A stretch of DNA of 64,000 nt from Brachionus rotundiformis. Lineage: Eukaryota > Rotifera > Eurotatoria > Ploima > Brachionidae. The stretch covers positions 3,584,086 to 3,648,085 of the forward strand of contig JAESIW010000200.1 of assembly GCA_016802295.1 (NCBI GenBank), written 5' to 3'. Below are positions 13,401-25,305 of the stretch, piece after piece. The position numbers and the translations under genes were made by a program. The notes beneath the pieces are model-generated. The model was not told the DNA's origin and searched no databases. It saw only the letters and a list, made by a program, of their open reading frames with translations. Positions within the stretch are counted from its first letter, which is position 1, and the number at the start of each line of letters is the position of its first letter.

Positions 13401-13548
13401 TTTGACATTATGTAAAATTCAGCAGTTGGAGCGAGCAGATCGTAAATATGTTTCTGAAGAAGAAGCAAGGGAACATTTGGACAAGATCGAAAAATGGAAG
13501 GAATACAAAAAAAAACTTTTCAGTTCTCTTGTAAACATGTACAACTAA
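10484..13548 (+). CDS. Cyclic nucleotide-binding domain protein, CNBD2-like (13 exons)
   Basis: Exons: 10484-10583, 10970-11070, 11133-11263, 11316-11430, 11480-11548, 11595-11686, 11736-11892, 11941-12155, 12350-12410, 12463-12526, 12574-12635, 12769-13185 and 13240-13548. All 12 introns are GT..AG with matching phases; total 630 residues. The cNMP fold appears around exons 6-8: the SKIIPRDLVTELAKRIKYQK helix, then FENSRILAYDGQIAKNVYCV followed by LSGKI. A second degenerate unit is suggested by IICQDSDNSPWIFVIVSGFV. The C-terminal part resembles the tail of human CNBD2 (sperm/testis protein) in layout. The usual phosphate-binding cassette (FGE...R) is not evident, so nucleotide binding is doubtful. 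Exons 6 and 7 are joined by a 49-bp intron that removes an in-frame stop and restores the normal domain spacing. Confidence 0.75.
10810..10835. repeat. Short palindrome in intron 1 of the CNBD2-like gene
   Basis: The sequence cgaagctcgcttcg at about 10816-10829 is a near-perfect hairpin inside GC-richer DNA in an otherwise AT-rich intron. Such palindromic snippets often mark small transposon remnants, but one copy alone does not prove this. Confidence 0.35.
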
Positions 13549-13549
13549 A

Positions 13550-16150
13550 TTTTTGAAAAATAATAAAAAGTTTTTATTATTTTTTGTATTCTTTTTCTAA
13601 ATAAAAAACCATCTAGTTTATTTTTATTATTAAATTTAATTTTTCCAAAGTCTGATAAAAAAATTGGTTAATAAGCGTATGGCTGCTAGTCACAAATATT
13701 TCTAGGAATAAAATTACCTAAAATTACATTAAGATGGATTAAAACTGTTCGTAAAGGTGAATTTTACTTGAAGCAAATCTAATCATTTTTCTAGATTTAA
13801 ATATTTTTAAATATCATAAAATATTATTTTATTAATGCAATAATAACAAAAATTTGATATATTTATTATTGTAATCAGAAATTTTTATCTAAAAGTAATA
13901 TCGTTTTACTTTTTGTTGCTCAAGGAGTTAAAAATAAACTGTAAGCTCACCAGCAATCACAAAATTGATCAAACATCTATCACTTATACAATTTCCAATT
14001 TATACTTTGTTTATAGTAAATTTTCTAAACTTTTTTTATAACAATACTTTTCTTAAAAAAGTACTTGACATTATTTTATATTTCTAATTTTAGCAATTCA
14101 TTTGATCTATTTAAAGTTAAATTTATATGCTTACAAACTAAATCTAACAAGTTTAAATCATTATTTCTTTATTTTACTTAGGCTAACCAAAAGGATTACC
14201 TAAAATTAAGCCAAGATTGGTGTTACTCAACTAATTGTTTTTGAAAATATTTTTAAGGTTAAAATTGATAGACCAATGGACTAAATGATTCAATCAATTG
14301 AATAAAAACAATTTAATTAGGCTATGTATACATTTGCCTAAACACAAAAAACCCAATGATTTAATTGTCTTATTTACCAACATAAAAAAAAGAATAATTA
14401 AATTAAATCCCTTCAGTGCATAAAAATATGATTATTTTTAAAATAGTATTGTACAAAATCCGCGTTCAAAGCTTAGGCTTGATATCTGTCGAATCATGAT
14501 TTTTTTTGTTGAGTCAAATTGTTTCTTTATTTTCCATTTGTATTTTTAGCTCATTTTTTTATATTATTAATTTGTCTTGTAATATTCAGATTAATTTTGT
14601 GTTCACTTCATTAAAGATTCATTTTTTTTCCATATCTAAACAAAAATCAATAAAAAAAAACTTCATAAAAGTAGTTAATTAAAATTTAAAACAATTCAGC
14701 ATTTTTTCTATTCAATTTATTCGATTAGTCAATTTTAAACAAAATAATAAGTTTAATTTAGGAATTTTTTGATCTTTTTCAACAAGCAAAAATTATCAAA
14801 AAATTGATTAAATATATTTTACAATTTATTATCTACTAGAAATTATGATTAATAACCTTAAAGGAGCATATTTTATGATTTAGAAAAGGAGGCTTTAATT
14901 TGTTTTTCTGTTTTTTTTCGAATAATAAAGTGCTTAAATTTAAAACTAGTTACTCTATTAGGTCAGCATCTTCTTGTGCCCTAAATGATCACAATTTGTT
15001 GAATACGGTTTAAAGATAAAGTTTGTAAAAAATAAGGGTAAATGTCTCACGTAAAGTTCAGCTTTTTTGCCAAGAGTAAAATTATTGAGTAAAACAATCA
15101 TCTCTAATTCACAAATATTTAGATAAGTGCTCGAATTTTGTTTTTAAGTAACAATATTTAGAGCAAATAAATGTTGAGAACAAGGGCCTAGACACAGATA
15201 AGAGTTTTCTAAATGCTTTTATTCGAAAGGTTTTATCATTGTTTATTTTTACAATTAGGTTGTATAATGACAAAATGTCTTTATCTTAAGGTTGATTTTT
15301 TTTTAATTGTAACATAATTTTTTCCTAATTTATGCATAAATAAATAGCGACAGCTAAACTACATGGTGGTGGTGGTGGTGCTTCCACAACCATTTATTCA
15401 TACATACAATTGTGCTCTCTATTCTCTTTCTTTTTTCTCTGAGTTTCTTCTGCGAGCATATTTGCTGCAATAAAATTCTAATTCAGCACTAAACAAATCC
15501 TCAACCATATAGAAAAAGAAAATAATTTAAATTATTATTTATTTTACACGATGCTTTTTAAACTATAGCTAAGATGCTTAAACTAGAACTAGTCCTATTC
15601 ATTTAGAAACCATTTTCTCATTATAGTAATTAGTCAAGAGCGAATATGGACTATTGATCAATCATAAACACAATAATAACCAGTTTATCGATTGCTAGTC
15701 TAGTCCAGGTCACTCGGATGTTTACCTAGTGTCCAACATTGAACACACTAAGACAAATAAAACGAGCTGATCTAAATCGATGATGAATGAATGCTCTGTT
15801 TGGATTTGAATTTTATTTTGTTTTAAATTTTCTTCTTATGCGCTTGTTCTCAACTGTGTATGAATAAAATTTCTTAGCTGATTGTTTTACATTGCTTTAT
15901 TTAGGGAGAAAAAAATAAGAATTCTATACTTTTAAGCTTAAATAAATTCAACTCAAGACACAAACTTAAATTATAATATGCAGTTCCGTGAGGCAAACTA
16001 GTGAACTTCGCTTTATTTTTAGATAACAAAAGCCAATATCAAAAAGAACCCGTCCAAGCCCCATTGTTTTGCTTTAAGATATATATTTTAAATATATATT
16101 TAGCTTTTTGGCCAGACAAATATTGCCACAACATAGACACATAGTAGGAC
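13550..16150. other. Long intergenic region upstream of the Polo-like kinase gene
   Basis: About 2.6 kb without a recognisable gene. It holds a short GGT microsatellite at about 15365-15379. The 800 bp before the kinase start are less AT-biased and probably hold its promoter, but no element can be named. A possible acceptor (tatatatttag, about 16092-16102) lies 51 bp before the ATG, so a 5' untranslated exon or trans-splicing is possible. Confidence 0.45.
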
Positions 16151-16153
16151 ACA

Positions 16154-18612
16154 ATGTCGGCATCGCAGAGTGGACGCAAAGAGGACATACCCATTCCGGA
16201 CATCGTGATCGATCCGTCCACGGGCAACAGGTACATGAAGGGAAAGTTTCTTGGCAAGGGCGGCTTTGCCCGCTGCTACGAGCTCACCGAAATGAACACC
16301 AAGGAAATATTCGCTGGTAAAATAGTCAGCAAACAATTGTTGACCAAGCAGCACCAGAAGGAAAAAATGACCCAGGAAATAGCCATTCACCGAGCAGTGC
16401 ACCATCAGCACATAGTCGAATTTTACTCGTTTTTCGAAGACGAACACAACGTGTACATAATACTGGAGTTGTGTCGTAGGCGCAGTCTTATGGAAATGCA
16501 CAAGAGACGCAAGGCCATCACTGAGCCGGAGACCAGATACTTCATGAGGCAAATAGTTCAAGCGTGTCAGTATTTACACGACAACAAGATAATACACAGA
16601 GACTTGAAGTTGGGCAATTTGTTTTTGAATGATGACATGGAATTGAAGATTGGCGATTTTGGTCTGGCGACCAAGGTTGACTTTGAGGGCGAGAGAAAAA
16701 AAACCCTATGCGGCACACCTAATTACATTGCGCCCGAGGTCTTGAACAAAAAAGGCCACTCGTACGAAGTGGACGTGTGGTCTTTGGGATGCATTTTGTA
16801 CACTTTGCTTATTGGAAAGCCTCCTTTCGAGACCAGTTGTTTGAAGGACACATATGCCAAAATCAAAAAGAATGAGTACACAATTCCGCCAAACAAGGTC
16901 AGCTCTCCGGCTAAAAGTTTAATCAACAGTCTGCTGCAGGCCGATCCGAATCTCAGGCCAACAATGAGCCAAATATTACAGGACGAGTTTTTCTACAGTG
17001 GTAATTTGTTTTCTATTTTAAACACAAATAAAGTATTTAGTATTTGAATTTTGTAAGGCTATTTGCCGCCCAGATTGCCAACCACATGCTTGTCAATGCC
17101 ACCTCGCTTTGACCGTGACAACAGCATGCATCCAATGTCAATGAACATGATGTCTTGCTCAAATAACCTTATGTCAAACAATGGAAACGCTCAAATGATT
17201 ATGGGAAATAATATGGCATCGAATGGCGGCATTGGATCTGTTTCATCTGCTCTTCGTAAGCCTCTATTGGAAATTAATGGTCAGACAACAACAAAAAAAG
17301 TTTTATTAATGCTAAATATTTTTGTTTAGATGGCAAGTCGGCTCAAACGAATGGAATCGAGTCTGTGGGAGTTTTGTCCGGTTTGATTGGCGGTCGAATG
17401 GATTCAAGGGCCCAGAGTGCTGCTTCTGGCGTCCAGGGTCAAGCTCAGGGACAGCAGGCCTCGGCTGCCGGCCAACGAAACCGCATAGTAGATGTAGACA
17501 ATGGACAAGAAAGACACGACGAACCGCCAGAAGATTACTACATAGCCGATTTGTATCAACAATTGTCTTCGGTCATTGTAGCCAAGCCTACCGAAATCGA
17601 ACCATTGAGAATTGGTTGGAAATTTTTTGACCAAATTGTGCTCTTTTTCTTTTTTTAAATAAATTTTTTTCTCTCAGATGATGCCGAGGACCCGGCCTGT
17701 GTGCCCATGCTCTGGGTCAGCAAATGGGTCGACTATTCGGACAAATATGGCCTTGGCTATCAGCTTTGTGACGAAAGTGTCGGAGTCTTGTTCAATGACT
17801 CGACTAGGCTAATACTTTGCTCCAGTGGAGAGTAAGCCTGCACTTTTTACCAAAATTTATTCTTTTATTATTAAATGATAAAAAAATTAAGCTACAACAG
17901 GTGACCTGTGGACCAGATTACCTGGTAGCTGATTTTTCTCCTAATTAGTTTCCAAAAAAATATTTTTATATAATAATTAGCTAAAAAAAATGTCTTGTAA
18001 AAAATATATTTTTATTTTTTTTTAATAGGAATTTACAGTACATTGAAAGAGATGGAAGCGAATATTTGTACACTCTCCAGTCTTATCCAGATTGGTTACA
18101 AAAAAAAATAACTCTACTCAAATACTTCCGAGACTACATGAGCCAACATTTGTTAAAAGTAAAAATAAAAAAAAATAAATAAACTAAAAAAATAAAATTT
18201 ATTTTTTGTTAAAAGGCTGGCGCTAGTATTGCGCCCCGTCCAGGAGATGAGATGTCCCGCTTGCCATTCTTAAGAACTTGGCTAAGAACCAGAAACGCAA
18301 TTATTTTGCATTTGTCAAACGGAACAATACAAGTAGACAGACCACTTTGATTACTTTAATTGAAAGAATATTTATTTTATTTTTTTTTCCAAGATCAACT
18401 TTTTCCATGACCACACCAAAATAATTGTGTGTCCGATTATGGGCGCTGTTACCTACATCGACGAAAAACGAGACTACCGCACATTCAAATTTTCCCTAAT
18501 CGAAAAGTTTGGTTGTACCAAAGAAGTATTCACTCGTCTAAAATACGCAAAAACAATCGTCGAACGAATAATGCAATCGAAAATATCGGGCCGTCACAAG
18601 TCTACCTCATAG
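16154..18612 (+). CDS. PLK1: Polo-like kinase 1 (7 exons)
   Basis: Mitotic Ser/Thr kinase acting at centrosomes, kinetochores and midbody. Exons 16154-17000, 17058-17255, 17330-17614, 17678-17831, 18029-18158, 18216-18332 and 18394-18612 give 649 residues. Kinase domain: glycine loop GKGGFA (34-39), Lys56, HRD (148-150), DFG (168-170), and activation loop KKTLCGTPNYIAPEVL with Thr184 at the Plk1-activating position. A Ser/Met/Asn-rich linker follows, then two polo boxes: DLYQQLSSV..., PMLWVSKWVDYSDKYGLGYQ, and the second with LPFLRTWLRTRNAIILHLSNG. The phosphopeptide pincer is kept: Trp in LWVSKW, and His and Lys in FFHDHTKIIV. Catalytic and docking residues are therefore intact, so it should be a functional PLK1-type enzyme. 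Introns are 57-197 bp. Confidence 0.97.
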
Positions 18613-18614
18613 AT

Positions 18615-20980
18615 CCAACACTGCCATCAAAAGAAAAAATATAAATTAATTAAAAAAAAAATAACTTTCTTATAAATTTGTACTCTCTAGCTTTAAATAT
18701 GTCTCTTTCTTTTTTTTCTAAATCATTAATTAAACAAAAATTAAGTCTCTTCGTCGGGTGAAACCCATCGTGTATTTTTATATTTCTTGTGGTCAAGCAA
18801 ATTGGTTTCATTTCTTTTTTGAGTTTTTTTTTTGTCATTTTAAAATTTTAAAAAAATTGTATCTATTTTGCATTTCGGAACTATCTCTATGACAATTCCT
18901 ACAAATCACTTGTACGTGTTAATTAGCCTTTTAAATCAATATTAAGCACATAATGCAAGTGATAGAAAAATTTTCTATTATTAATTTTTAAACTTTATTT
19001 AGTGATATTGCAAAGCTGTTCTAATCAATTGGTAACCAAGGGCAATCATTCGCCGACGAAGGTGTAACTGGCTTGTTCTGAAGCGGTTGTTATTAGTTCT
19101 AGAACAATTAGCTAATTGGCTTGAAATTCATCGCAGCTCTTTGAAATTATTGAATAATTTAACTTTTCTATTTTTATATCGAATTTAAATATATTGCAAA
19201 AATAGTTAAAAACAATCTGATTTCTATAATAAAAATGTTTAAAAAAAATCGTTGCCAGCTTAACAACGTTTATTAAATTACATTTTTTAATTGAAATTAA
19301 TTGTGATATATTTAGTAATTAGATTATTTGAATATTTTTATAAATTAATTTAAGTTAATTTCAAGATAACTCTTAAAAATATAAAAAATTGGCATATTAT
19401 AAGTATCTTTTTTAAAATTTTTAATTTTTAAAAATTAGATTATTTATTTTTTATGATCCCGGTAAGGGCTTTTCTATAGGTATTGACTTTTAATAATAAG
19501 ACCTAAATTTGAAGCGAAGCAGGCTAGATTGACTTGGACAACTTTTTCTGATTTTATAACTATAGATAAAAATTAAATTTTTATAAAAGATAAATTATAA
19601 ATTTTAATATTTAATCTAACTCATGGATTTTTACCAAAAACTCTTAAGTACAATCGCTTACAATGTCTTTCCTAATTTTATTCTTAATTAACTAAAAAAG
19701 TTAATTATTAAAAGTAGTATGTTTGCTTTGGGAAACACGAGTTTCTAAAAAGTGGCGCACGTAGACGCCTACTATAGCATCATTCAATCATTTCTTATCA
19801 TAGCATCTTCGCAATTCTCTTACCCAGAATTTTCCAATATAACTCTAGATAAATTTGAAATAGTTCTATTATTATCTACTGGGCTGTCCAGATCATCCGA
19901 GACCAGCTTTTGATCTCCATTATCTTGATAGTGGCCATGTTAAATTTTGTGAAACTGAGTCGCTATTAAGTAAAGCTTTACCATCAATTAAAGTACTATT
20001 TTTTGGAAACCTTCACTTAACTTACTCCAAAAGAATACGGGTTCTAGGCTTCTTCAGCAAAATTCAGATGGAGGTGAAAAAAATACTTGAAAAGAAGGCA
20101 TACGCTTACGGTGTTAGATAGAAGTATTGAAATGTTCGCTTGGTCTGGTCACTTAATTGAAATCTTTGACAGCTATTTTTGATCAATAATTTGAGATTTT
20201 TAAAAAAAATTGATTTTATACATTTATCTAAATTTTAAAATTTTTTGCAATTTTCAATTTAAATAAAAACAATTTTAATACTTAATTGTTTAAAAATTTA
20301 TTAATGAAGTTATTATAGATGTTCGTTAGGTTTAAATATTAATTGACTATGTTGTTTGTTTCCTGTTTCTTCTTTTGAACTTTTCCAGAGCGTTGTTGAT
20401 CTTTTGGCGTTACGATTTGCCTATTTCATGAAGTCCGCGAATTACAGACTTACAGTAAAAGTCTTATTAAATAAATAACTTAAATCTTAGAAAATTATAA
20501 ATATTTACCAATTTTTAAGTTAAAAATTTTTTTAACAAATTGAATTAAAAATCCAATAGCATGTTCAATCTGACAGAAATTCTAAAAAAGTTTTATAAGT
20601 AATTAAGTTTTGTTAGATTGCAAAGCTTTCTCATCATTGGAATAAATCGATTATCTTAAACTTTCTGAAGTATATCAATCAATATATTGTTAATTTCAAG
20701 TCAATACTAGGATCACAAATTCTGGTAGTCGACCAAAAGGTTGTATTAATTTACTAAAATTTAAAACTAATGCTTGGTTTGAAAATTATTAATTTGTAAA
20801 ATTATTAATTAGTAATTTTTAAAAATAAAAAGAAAAATTAATCAAACAAAAAAATCATTTATTTTATAGTGTGACAAAATTTAATCTATTAAAGTTCAAT
20901 GGATTAAATTAACAATGGCTTTATATTAAATAAGTAAAATAATAATTAAAAAAAGGGAAAATATTCATATTAAAACAAAA
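18615..20980. other. Intergenic region between PLK1 and the Sds3-like copy
   Basis: About 2.4 kb. Most is featureless and AT-rich. Parts of 19,480-20,460 have higher GC and scattered short open stretches, which could be an old transposon or pseudogene, but I could not match them to a family. Confidence 0.4.
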
Positions 20981-20983
20981 TAT

Positions 20984-21802
20984 TTAATAAAAAATATCCA
21001 AACTACTTGCATCTAAAAGAAAGTCAAAATTAGGATTATAAGGAGCATTGCAACGTCTCCTTAGTTTTCTTGTAGGTGCTAATTTGCTCTCATAAAAATC
21101 AAAATTAATTTCAAGCATTTTCAAATCAGTCTCAATTTTTTTCCTTATTTCTTCATTTTCATTTATCAAATTATCTTTAAGCTCTTTGCGTTTATCGTGA
21201 AATTCTTGCACAGCTTTTTTCTTCTCTGTTTTGTAAGTTTCGTCTACTTCCTCTTTTTCGCGTTCGTACCATTCACTCAATGACTCAAGTCTGTCCTCAC
21301 AATCTCGTTCCAATTTTTCCATTTCGAACAGGTACTCTTTTAGAAAAAGGCCTAAGCTTTCGCCCATTTCATTTTCTTTCAGATCGGACATGCTCTCTCC
21401 ACATAAAACACCAATATCGTGGACACGCTTCAGCTTTTCTGACAAATCTTTTAGTTTATCATCAAAATACTTTTCGCGTTGTTTTATCTCGTCTGGCGAC
21501 AGGTTGTCCATGTCGAGCTCGACCAAATTGCCATCTTTATTTTCATCTGATCTGGCTTCTGCTTTTTGCTCAATCTGACCAGGTTCTTTTTTCACATCGC
21601 CATTTCTTTCCTGGTCAAATCTCCTCAATTTGTTCAATACGTTCCCCTGGTCGACATTCTTTGGATATTTGGACGGATTGTTCAAGAAACTTGTTCCTTT
21701 AGTCGTATCATTTGAGCCATTTATTAATCGCTTTGGCGTCTTTAAACCACCAGCATTTGTTTTAATGCTATTTTTCTTGCGACCCTGAACAGTTAATGAC
21801 AT
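20984..21802 (-). CDS. Sds3/BRMS1-family protein, shorter inverted copy
   Basis: Sds3-like proteins scaffold the SIN3-histone deacetylase co-repressor in the nucleus. This 272-residue copy shares nearly all of its first ~220 residues with the plus-strand copy starting at 24643; one residue differs there (Gly36 against Arg36). The Sds3 core is present: FLKEYLFEMEKLERDCEDRL, then YEREKEEVDETYKTEKKKA and KRKELKDNLINENEEI. After that it diverges sharply but stays homologous (APTRKLRRR, matching the conserved TRKLRRR signature) and ends early in NPNFDFLLDASSLDIFY. It lacks the Ser-rich linker of its partner. An acceptor-like cttattt..ag sequence lies directly before the ATG, as in the partner. It is open throughout, so it may be a working paralogue. 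Confidence 0.8.
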   Translation of the reverse strand: MSLTVQGRKKNSIKTNAGGLKTPKRLINGSNDTTKGTSFLNNPSKYPKNVDQGNVLNKLRRFDQERNGDVKKEPGQIEQKAEARSDENKDGNLVELDMDNLSPDEIKQREKYFDDKLKDLSEKLKRVHDIGVLCGESMSDLKENEMGESLGLFLKEYLFEMEKLERDCEDRLESLSEWYEREKEEVDETYKTEKKKAVQEFHDKRKELKDNLINENEEIRKKIETDLKMLEINFDFYESKLAPTRKLRRRCNAPYNPNFDFLLDASSLDIFY

Positions 21803-21866
21803 CTAAAAATAATTAATAAATTTTTATCATTTTTTCAAAAATAATTTTATTTTGCCAGGTTAATGG
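21140..21866 (-). repeat. Left arm of 727-bp near-identical inverted repeat
   Basis: Reverse complement of 24579-25305. Covers 64 bp upstream of the ATG and the first ~663 bp of coding sequence. I noticed two substitutions in the stretches compared by eye. Identity stops at the inner boundary (outside the 5' flank) and abruptly inside the reading frame. Confidence 0.9.
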
Positions 21867-21869
21867 AAA

Positions 21870-23670
21870 TAAATTTGAAGTTTAGATTCAAATATTTATT
21901 AAAAAATGACATTTTATTTTTTTAAGATATATATTAATTTATTTATAATTTAGTTAAAAAGAATTAATGTTCTCTTAAATCTCTTTAACTAACTAATTTT
22001 TATTTGTGGTTTAATTATAAGTTCTACTTGTATGTTATTTTTTATTCAATTTAATTTTCAAGAAAACCTTCTGTATAGCAAATTGAATAGTCTCTGATAA
22101 GTTTTATTTATTTTATAAAAAGTTTAATATTTAAATATTAAATATGACTTAAAATTAATACATTTTTTATGTATTGATTCGCAAGTCGGATGATGAACAG
22201 ATGATGAAACTGGATCACTTTTTGGATGATTTGCCAATTATAAAAGAATAAAAGATGAATTAGGATATGATGATGATTGAACAGCGAATAGATCACCTAA
22301 TAATTCTAATGTATCAAGCATGAAAATTGAATATATATAAGAAATACAAGGTTAGAGGAAACTGATAGATTGCCAGAAAAGTTGGGAATTATTAGTGAAA
22401 ATTATATTTAATAAAAGCTTTGGAAGAAGAGAGCTCCTCGGTTCCTCAAGAGTCAATCAATTTAGTCGAGTAAGTTTTAAAAAATCTTACAAAATGTATA
22501 ACCTGTTGAGGCTATAATGGAGGCGAAAGGATTAGGGGACTTACCTAGCTTAAGCTTAATAAAAAGTGTTACCATGTAAATAAATGACTTATTTATACTC
22601 AATTATTATGCCTTAGTGATATTTAATTAGGTATCTAAGTTTGTCAAATTGATTAAATTGTGGCTGGTTACAAAATAATTTAGATATGTATAAATACCCT
22701 TTTTTTATATTATTGGTGGTTGCTCTTGTTTTAATAAATATTAATACTTATTAATATCTTTAATTATATACAATTTCTAGTTTAAAGAGGACAAGGGCTG
22801 CGCATTGCAGAAGCTGATAATGGTCTGTCAAAAATAATAATTTATACTAATTGGCTCACTTAACCTAAAAATTGTTCACATAATCCTATTTTGATTCATT
22901 TTTTCTTTTAAAAAAGTTACTTAAATGTTCACTTAACAAGAAGTTAACTCAATAGGCCAACTCTTTATGGCTAAATGACTAGACTCTATATTATTTTTTT
23001 TATGGAAATATCATTTAATTTCTCTTTGATTATTAAGTTAAAAATAAAATGCTATCAAAAGTTTTTAATCAAATTATTTTGAAATAAATTTAGTATTTAA
23101 ATTTGAAAAAAAATCTTGGTTAGATTTTTGATTATTATTTGATTTGTAAAAATAAATTTTATATAATTATAAGATTTTTATTTTTTTTTAATTACTTTAA
23201 ATTAAAAAAAATAGAATTGACAAAAAAATTGATTAAAAATCTAAATTTCGAGTTAGTGTCTCGAAAATTTTTTACAGACAAGAATTTTTTTACTCATTTT
23301 ATTTTCTTCGTCCTTAAACACACTGTGTGGAGTTTAAAGACAACTAAATCAGATAAATAAAATTAATTTTTTTCAAAGAAATTCATTTTATTTATTATTA
23401 AAAAAAATAAAACCTAAATTAATCAAGTTTCAAAATTTAAAACAAAATTAAACAATTCTACAAGACTTAAATTTTGTCTTTGTCAAAATTGATAAAAAAT
23501 TTCAAATTTGCATAGTCGTATTGGTTGATATTTTCAAAAATATTTTATGCTAATTAGTGGAAATTTTGTTTTTCAAGATGAAATTATTCCAAAAATAAAA
23601 AGAAATCTTACTTTTGAATTCTTGATTTAAATTTTATCATCTTTAGCGTTGTATCTAAAATTAAATTAAT
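21870..23670. other. Spacer between inverted Sds3 copies, left part
   Basis: About 1.8 kb. A less AT-rich part at about 22,180-22,530 has coding-like pieces on the plus strand (for example RKSDDEQMMKLDHFLDDL) broken by stops. I could not assign them; they may be a decayed gene or unresolved exons. The rest is featureless. Confidence 0.35.
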
Positions 23671-23676
23671 CAAAAA

Positions 23677-24501
23677 ATGGAAGTGGACAATCTTAAAGGA
23701 GTAAGAATCATTGAGTGCAAATTGAACAATTTAATTATCTATTTTTTAATAGCTACGAGACTTTATCATGACTTATAATCAAATTGCTGACGATTGTTTC
23801 AACAATTGCGTTTTTAGTTTCAATAGTCGCGAGTTGAGCCAAGACGAGGTTTGTCTAAAAATTTTTGGTCCAAAAAGACCATCTTAAATTTAATTATTTA
23901 TTGTAATTAACAAATAGAAAAATAGTGATTTATAAAAAACTTTTTAAAGTAGTTAAAAAAAATATCAAAATACTTTTTGAGACGATGAGACATTAAGTAA
24001 AATTTAATAAAAGAATTATTTGATTAATTCTAGTTAATAATTAACAATAAAAAAAATGAACAATTAATTTTTCAACTTTCAGATAATTTATTTAGTAGGC
24101 AAAAAATTACTTTATTAAAACAAAAAGATCCAAGAAGTTGATTAGGTAAAATTTCAAACTATCAATGGTGTAATATCTTAGAGATATTATATATTTTAAA
24201 ATTTATAAAATTATTTATAAAATGCTAAAATTGTCCAAATATTACTTCTAAAGAATATTAATTGCTTTTAAATGATTATATCTTTAAGACATTGAAACAG
24301 TTACAAATTTTACCTAAAAACTTCTTGGTTCATCTAGTGGTTTAAATTATATTATTTTAATCAATTTTTTGAAAAAAGGAAGTATGTTTGCATAATTGTA
24401 CCAAACGATTTGTATCTTCTCAAACACGACTGAGCAGAGGCTTTGCTGACTATCAAGTGAACAAAATGAACCAAGCGAATCAAACATCAAAACAAAATTA
24501 A
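23677..24501 (+). CDS. TIMM10B: Small Tim chaperone, Tim10b/Tim9-like (3 exons)
   Basis: Small Tims escort hydrophobic precursors through the mitochondrial intermembrane space to the TIM22 translocase. Exons 23677-23700, 23753-23848 and 24379-24501 encode 80 residues. Both CX3C motifs of the family are present: CFNNC in LRDFIMTYNQIADDCFNNC and CLHNC in EEVCLHNCTKRF. The LRDF...YN..., CF..CV and CLH.C pattern is closer to Tim10b (FXC1) than to Tim9 or Tim10, but the paralogue call is less sure than the family. Intron 2 is long (530 bp) for this genome. The gene sits between the two inverted Sds3-like copies, and its stop is only 141 bp before the ATG of the right copy. Confidence 0.85.
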
Positions 24502-24578
24502 TAGAAAATATTTCTTAATAATTCCTTAAATAAATTTTTGAATCTCCAATTAAAAAAAAAAATTAATTATTAGAATTG

Positions 24579-25305
24579 CCATTAACCTGGCAAAATAAAA
24601 TTATTTTTGAAAAAATGATAAAAATTTATTAATTATTTTTAGATGTCATTAACTGTTCAGGGTCGCAAGAAAAATAGCATTAAAACAAATGCTGGTGGTT
24701 TAAAGACGCCAAAGCGATTAATAAATGGCTCAAATGATACGACTAAAAGAACAAGCTTCTTGAACAATCCGTCCAAATATCCAAAGAATGTCGACCAGGG
24801 GAACGTATTGAACAAATTGAGGAGATTTGACCAGGAAAGAAATGGCGATGTGAAAAAAGAACCTGGTCAGATTGAGCAAAAAGCAGAAGCCAGATCAGAT
24901 GAAAATAAAGATGGCAATTTGGTCGAGCTCGACATGGACAACCTGTCGCCAGACGAGATAAAACAACGCGAAAAGTATTTTGATGATAAACTAAAAGATT
25001 TGTCAGAAAAGCTGAAGCGTGTCCACGATATTGGTGTTTTATGTGGAGAGAGCATGTCCGATCTGAAAGAAAATGAAATGGGCGAAAGCTTAGGCCTTTT
25101 TCTAAAAGAGTACCTGTTCGAAATGGAAAAATTGGAACGAGATTGTGAGGACAGACTTGAGTCATTGAGTGAATGGTACGAACGCGAAAAAGAGGAAGTA
25201 GACGAAACTTACAAAACAGAGAAGAAAAAAGCTGTGCAAGAATTTCACGATAAACGCAAAGAGCTTAAAGATAATTTGATAAATGAAAATGAAGAAATAA
25301 GGAAA
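24579..25305 (+). repeat. Right arm of 727-bp near-identical inverted repeat
   Basis: Mate of 21140-21866. The repeat begins at ccattaacctgg, 64 bp before the Sds3-like ATG, includes the acceptor-like site just before that ATG, and ends at ggaaa within codon 221, where the copies diverge at once. Including flanking non-coding DNA excludes a spliced-mRNA origin for this arm. Confidence 0.9.

Noticed and set aside
19010..19140. GC-richer stretch examined as a tRNA
   Set aside because: No B box (GGTTCGAATCC-like) or cloverleaf pairing could be formed.
22140..22560. Plus-strand pieces such as RKSDDEQMMKLDHFLDDL and EEESSSVPQESINLVE between the Sds3 copies
   Set aside because: Normal-looking codons, but stops break the frame and I could not join the pieces by splice sites or match a family.
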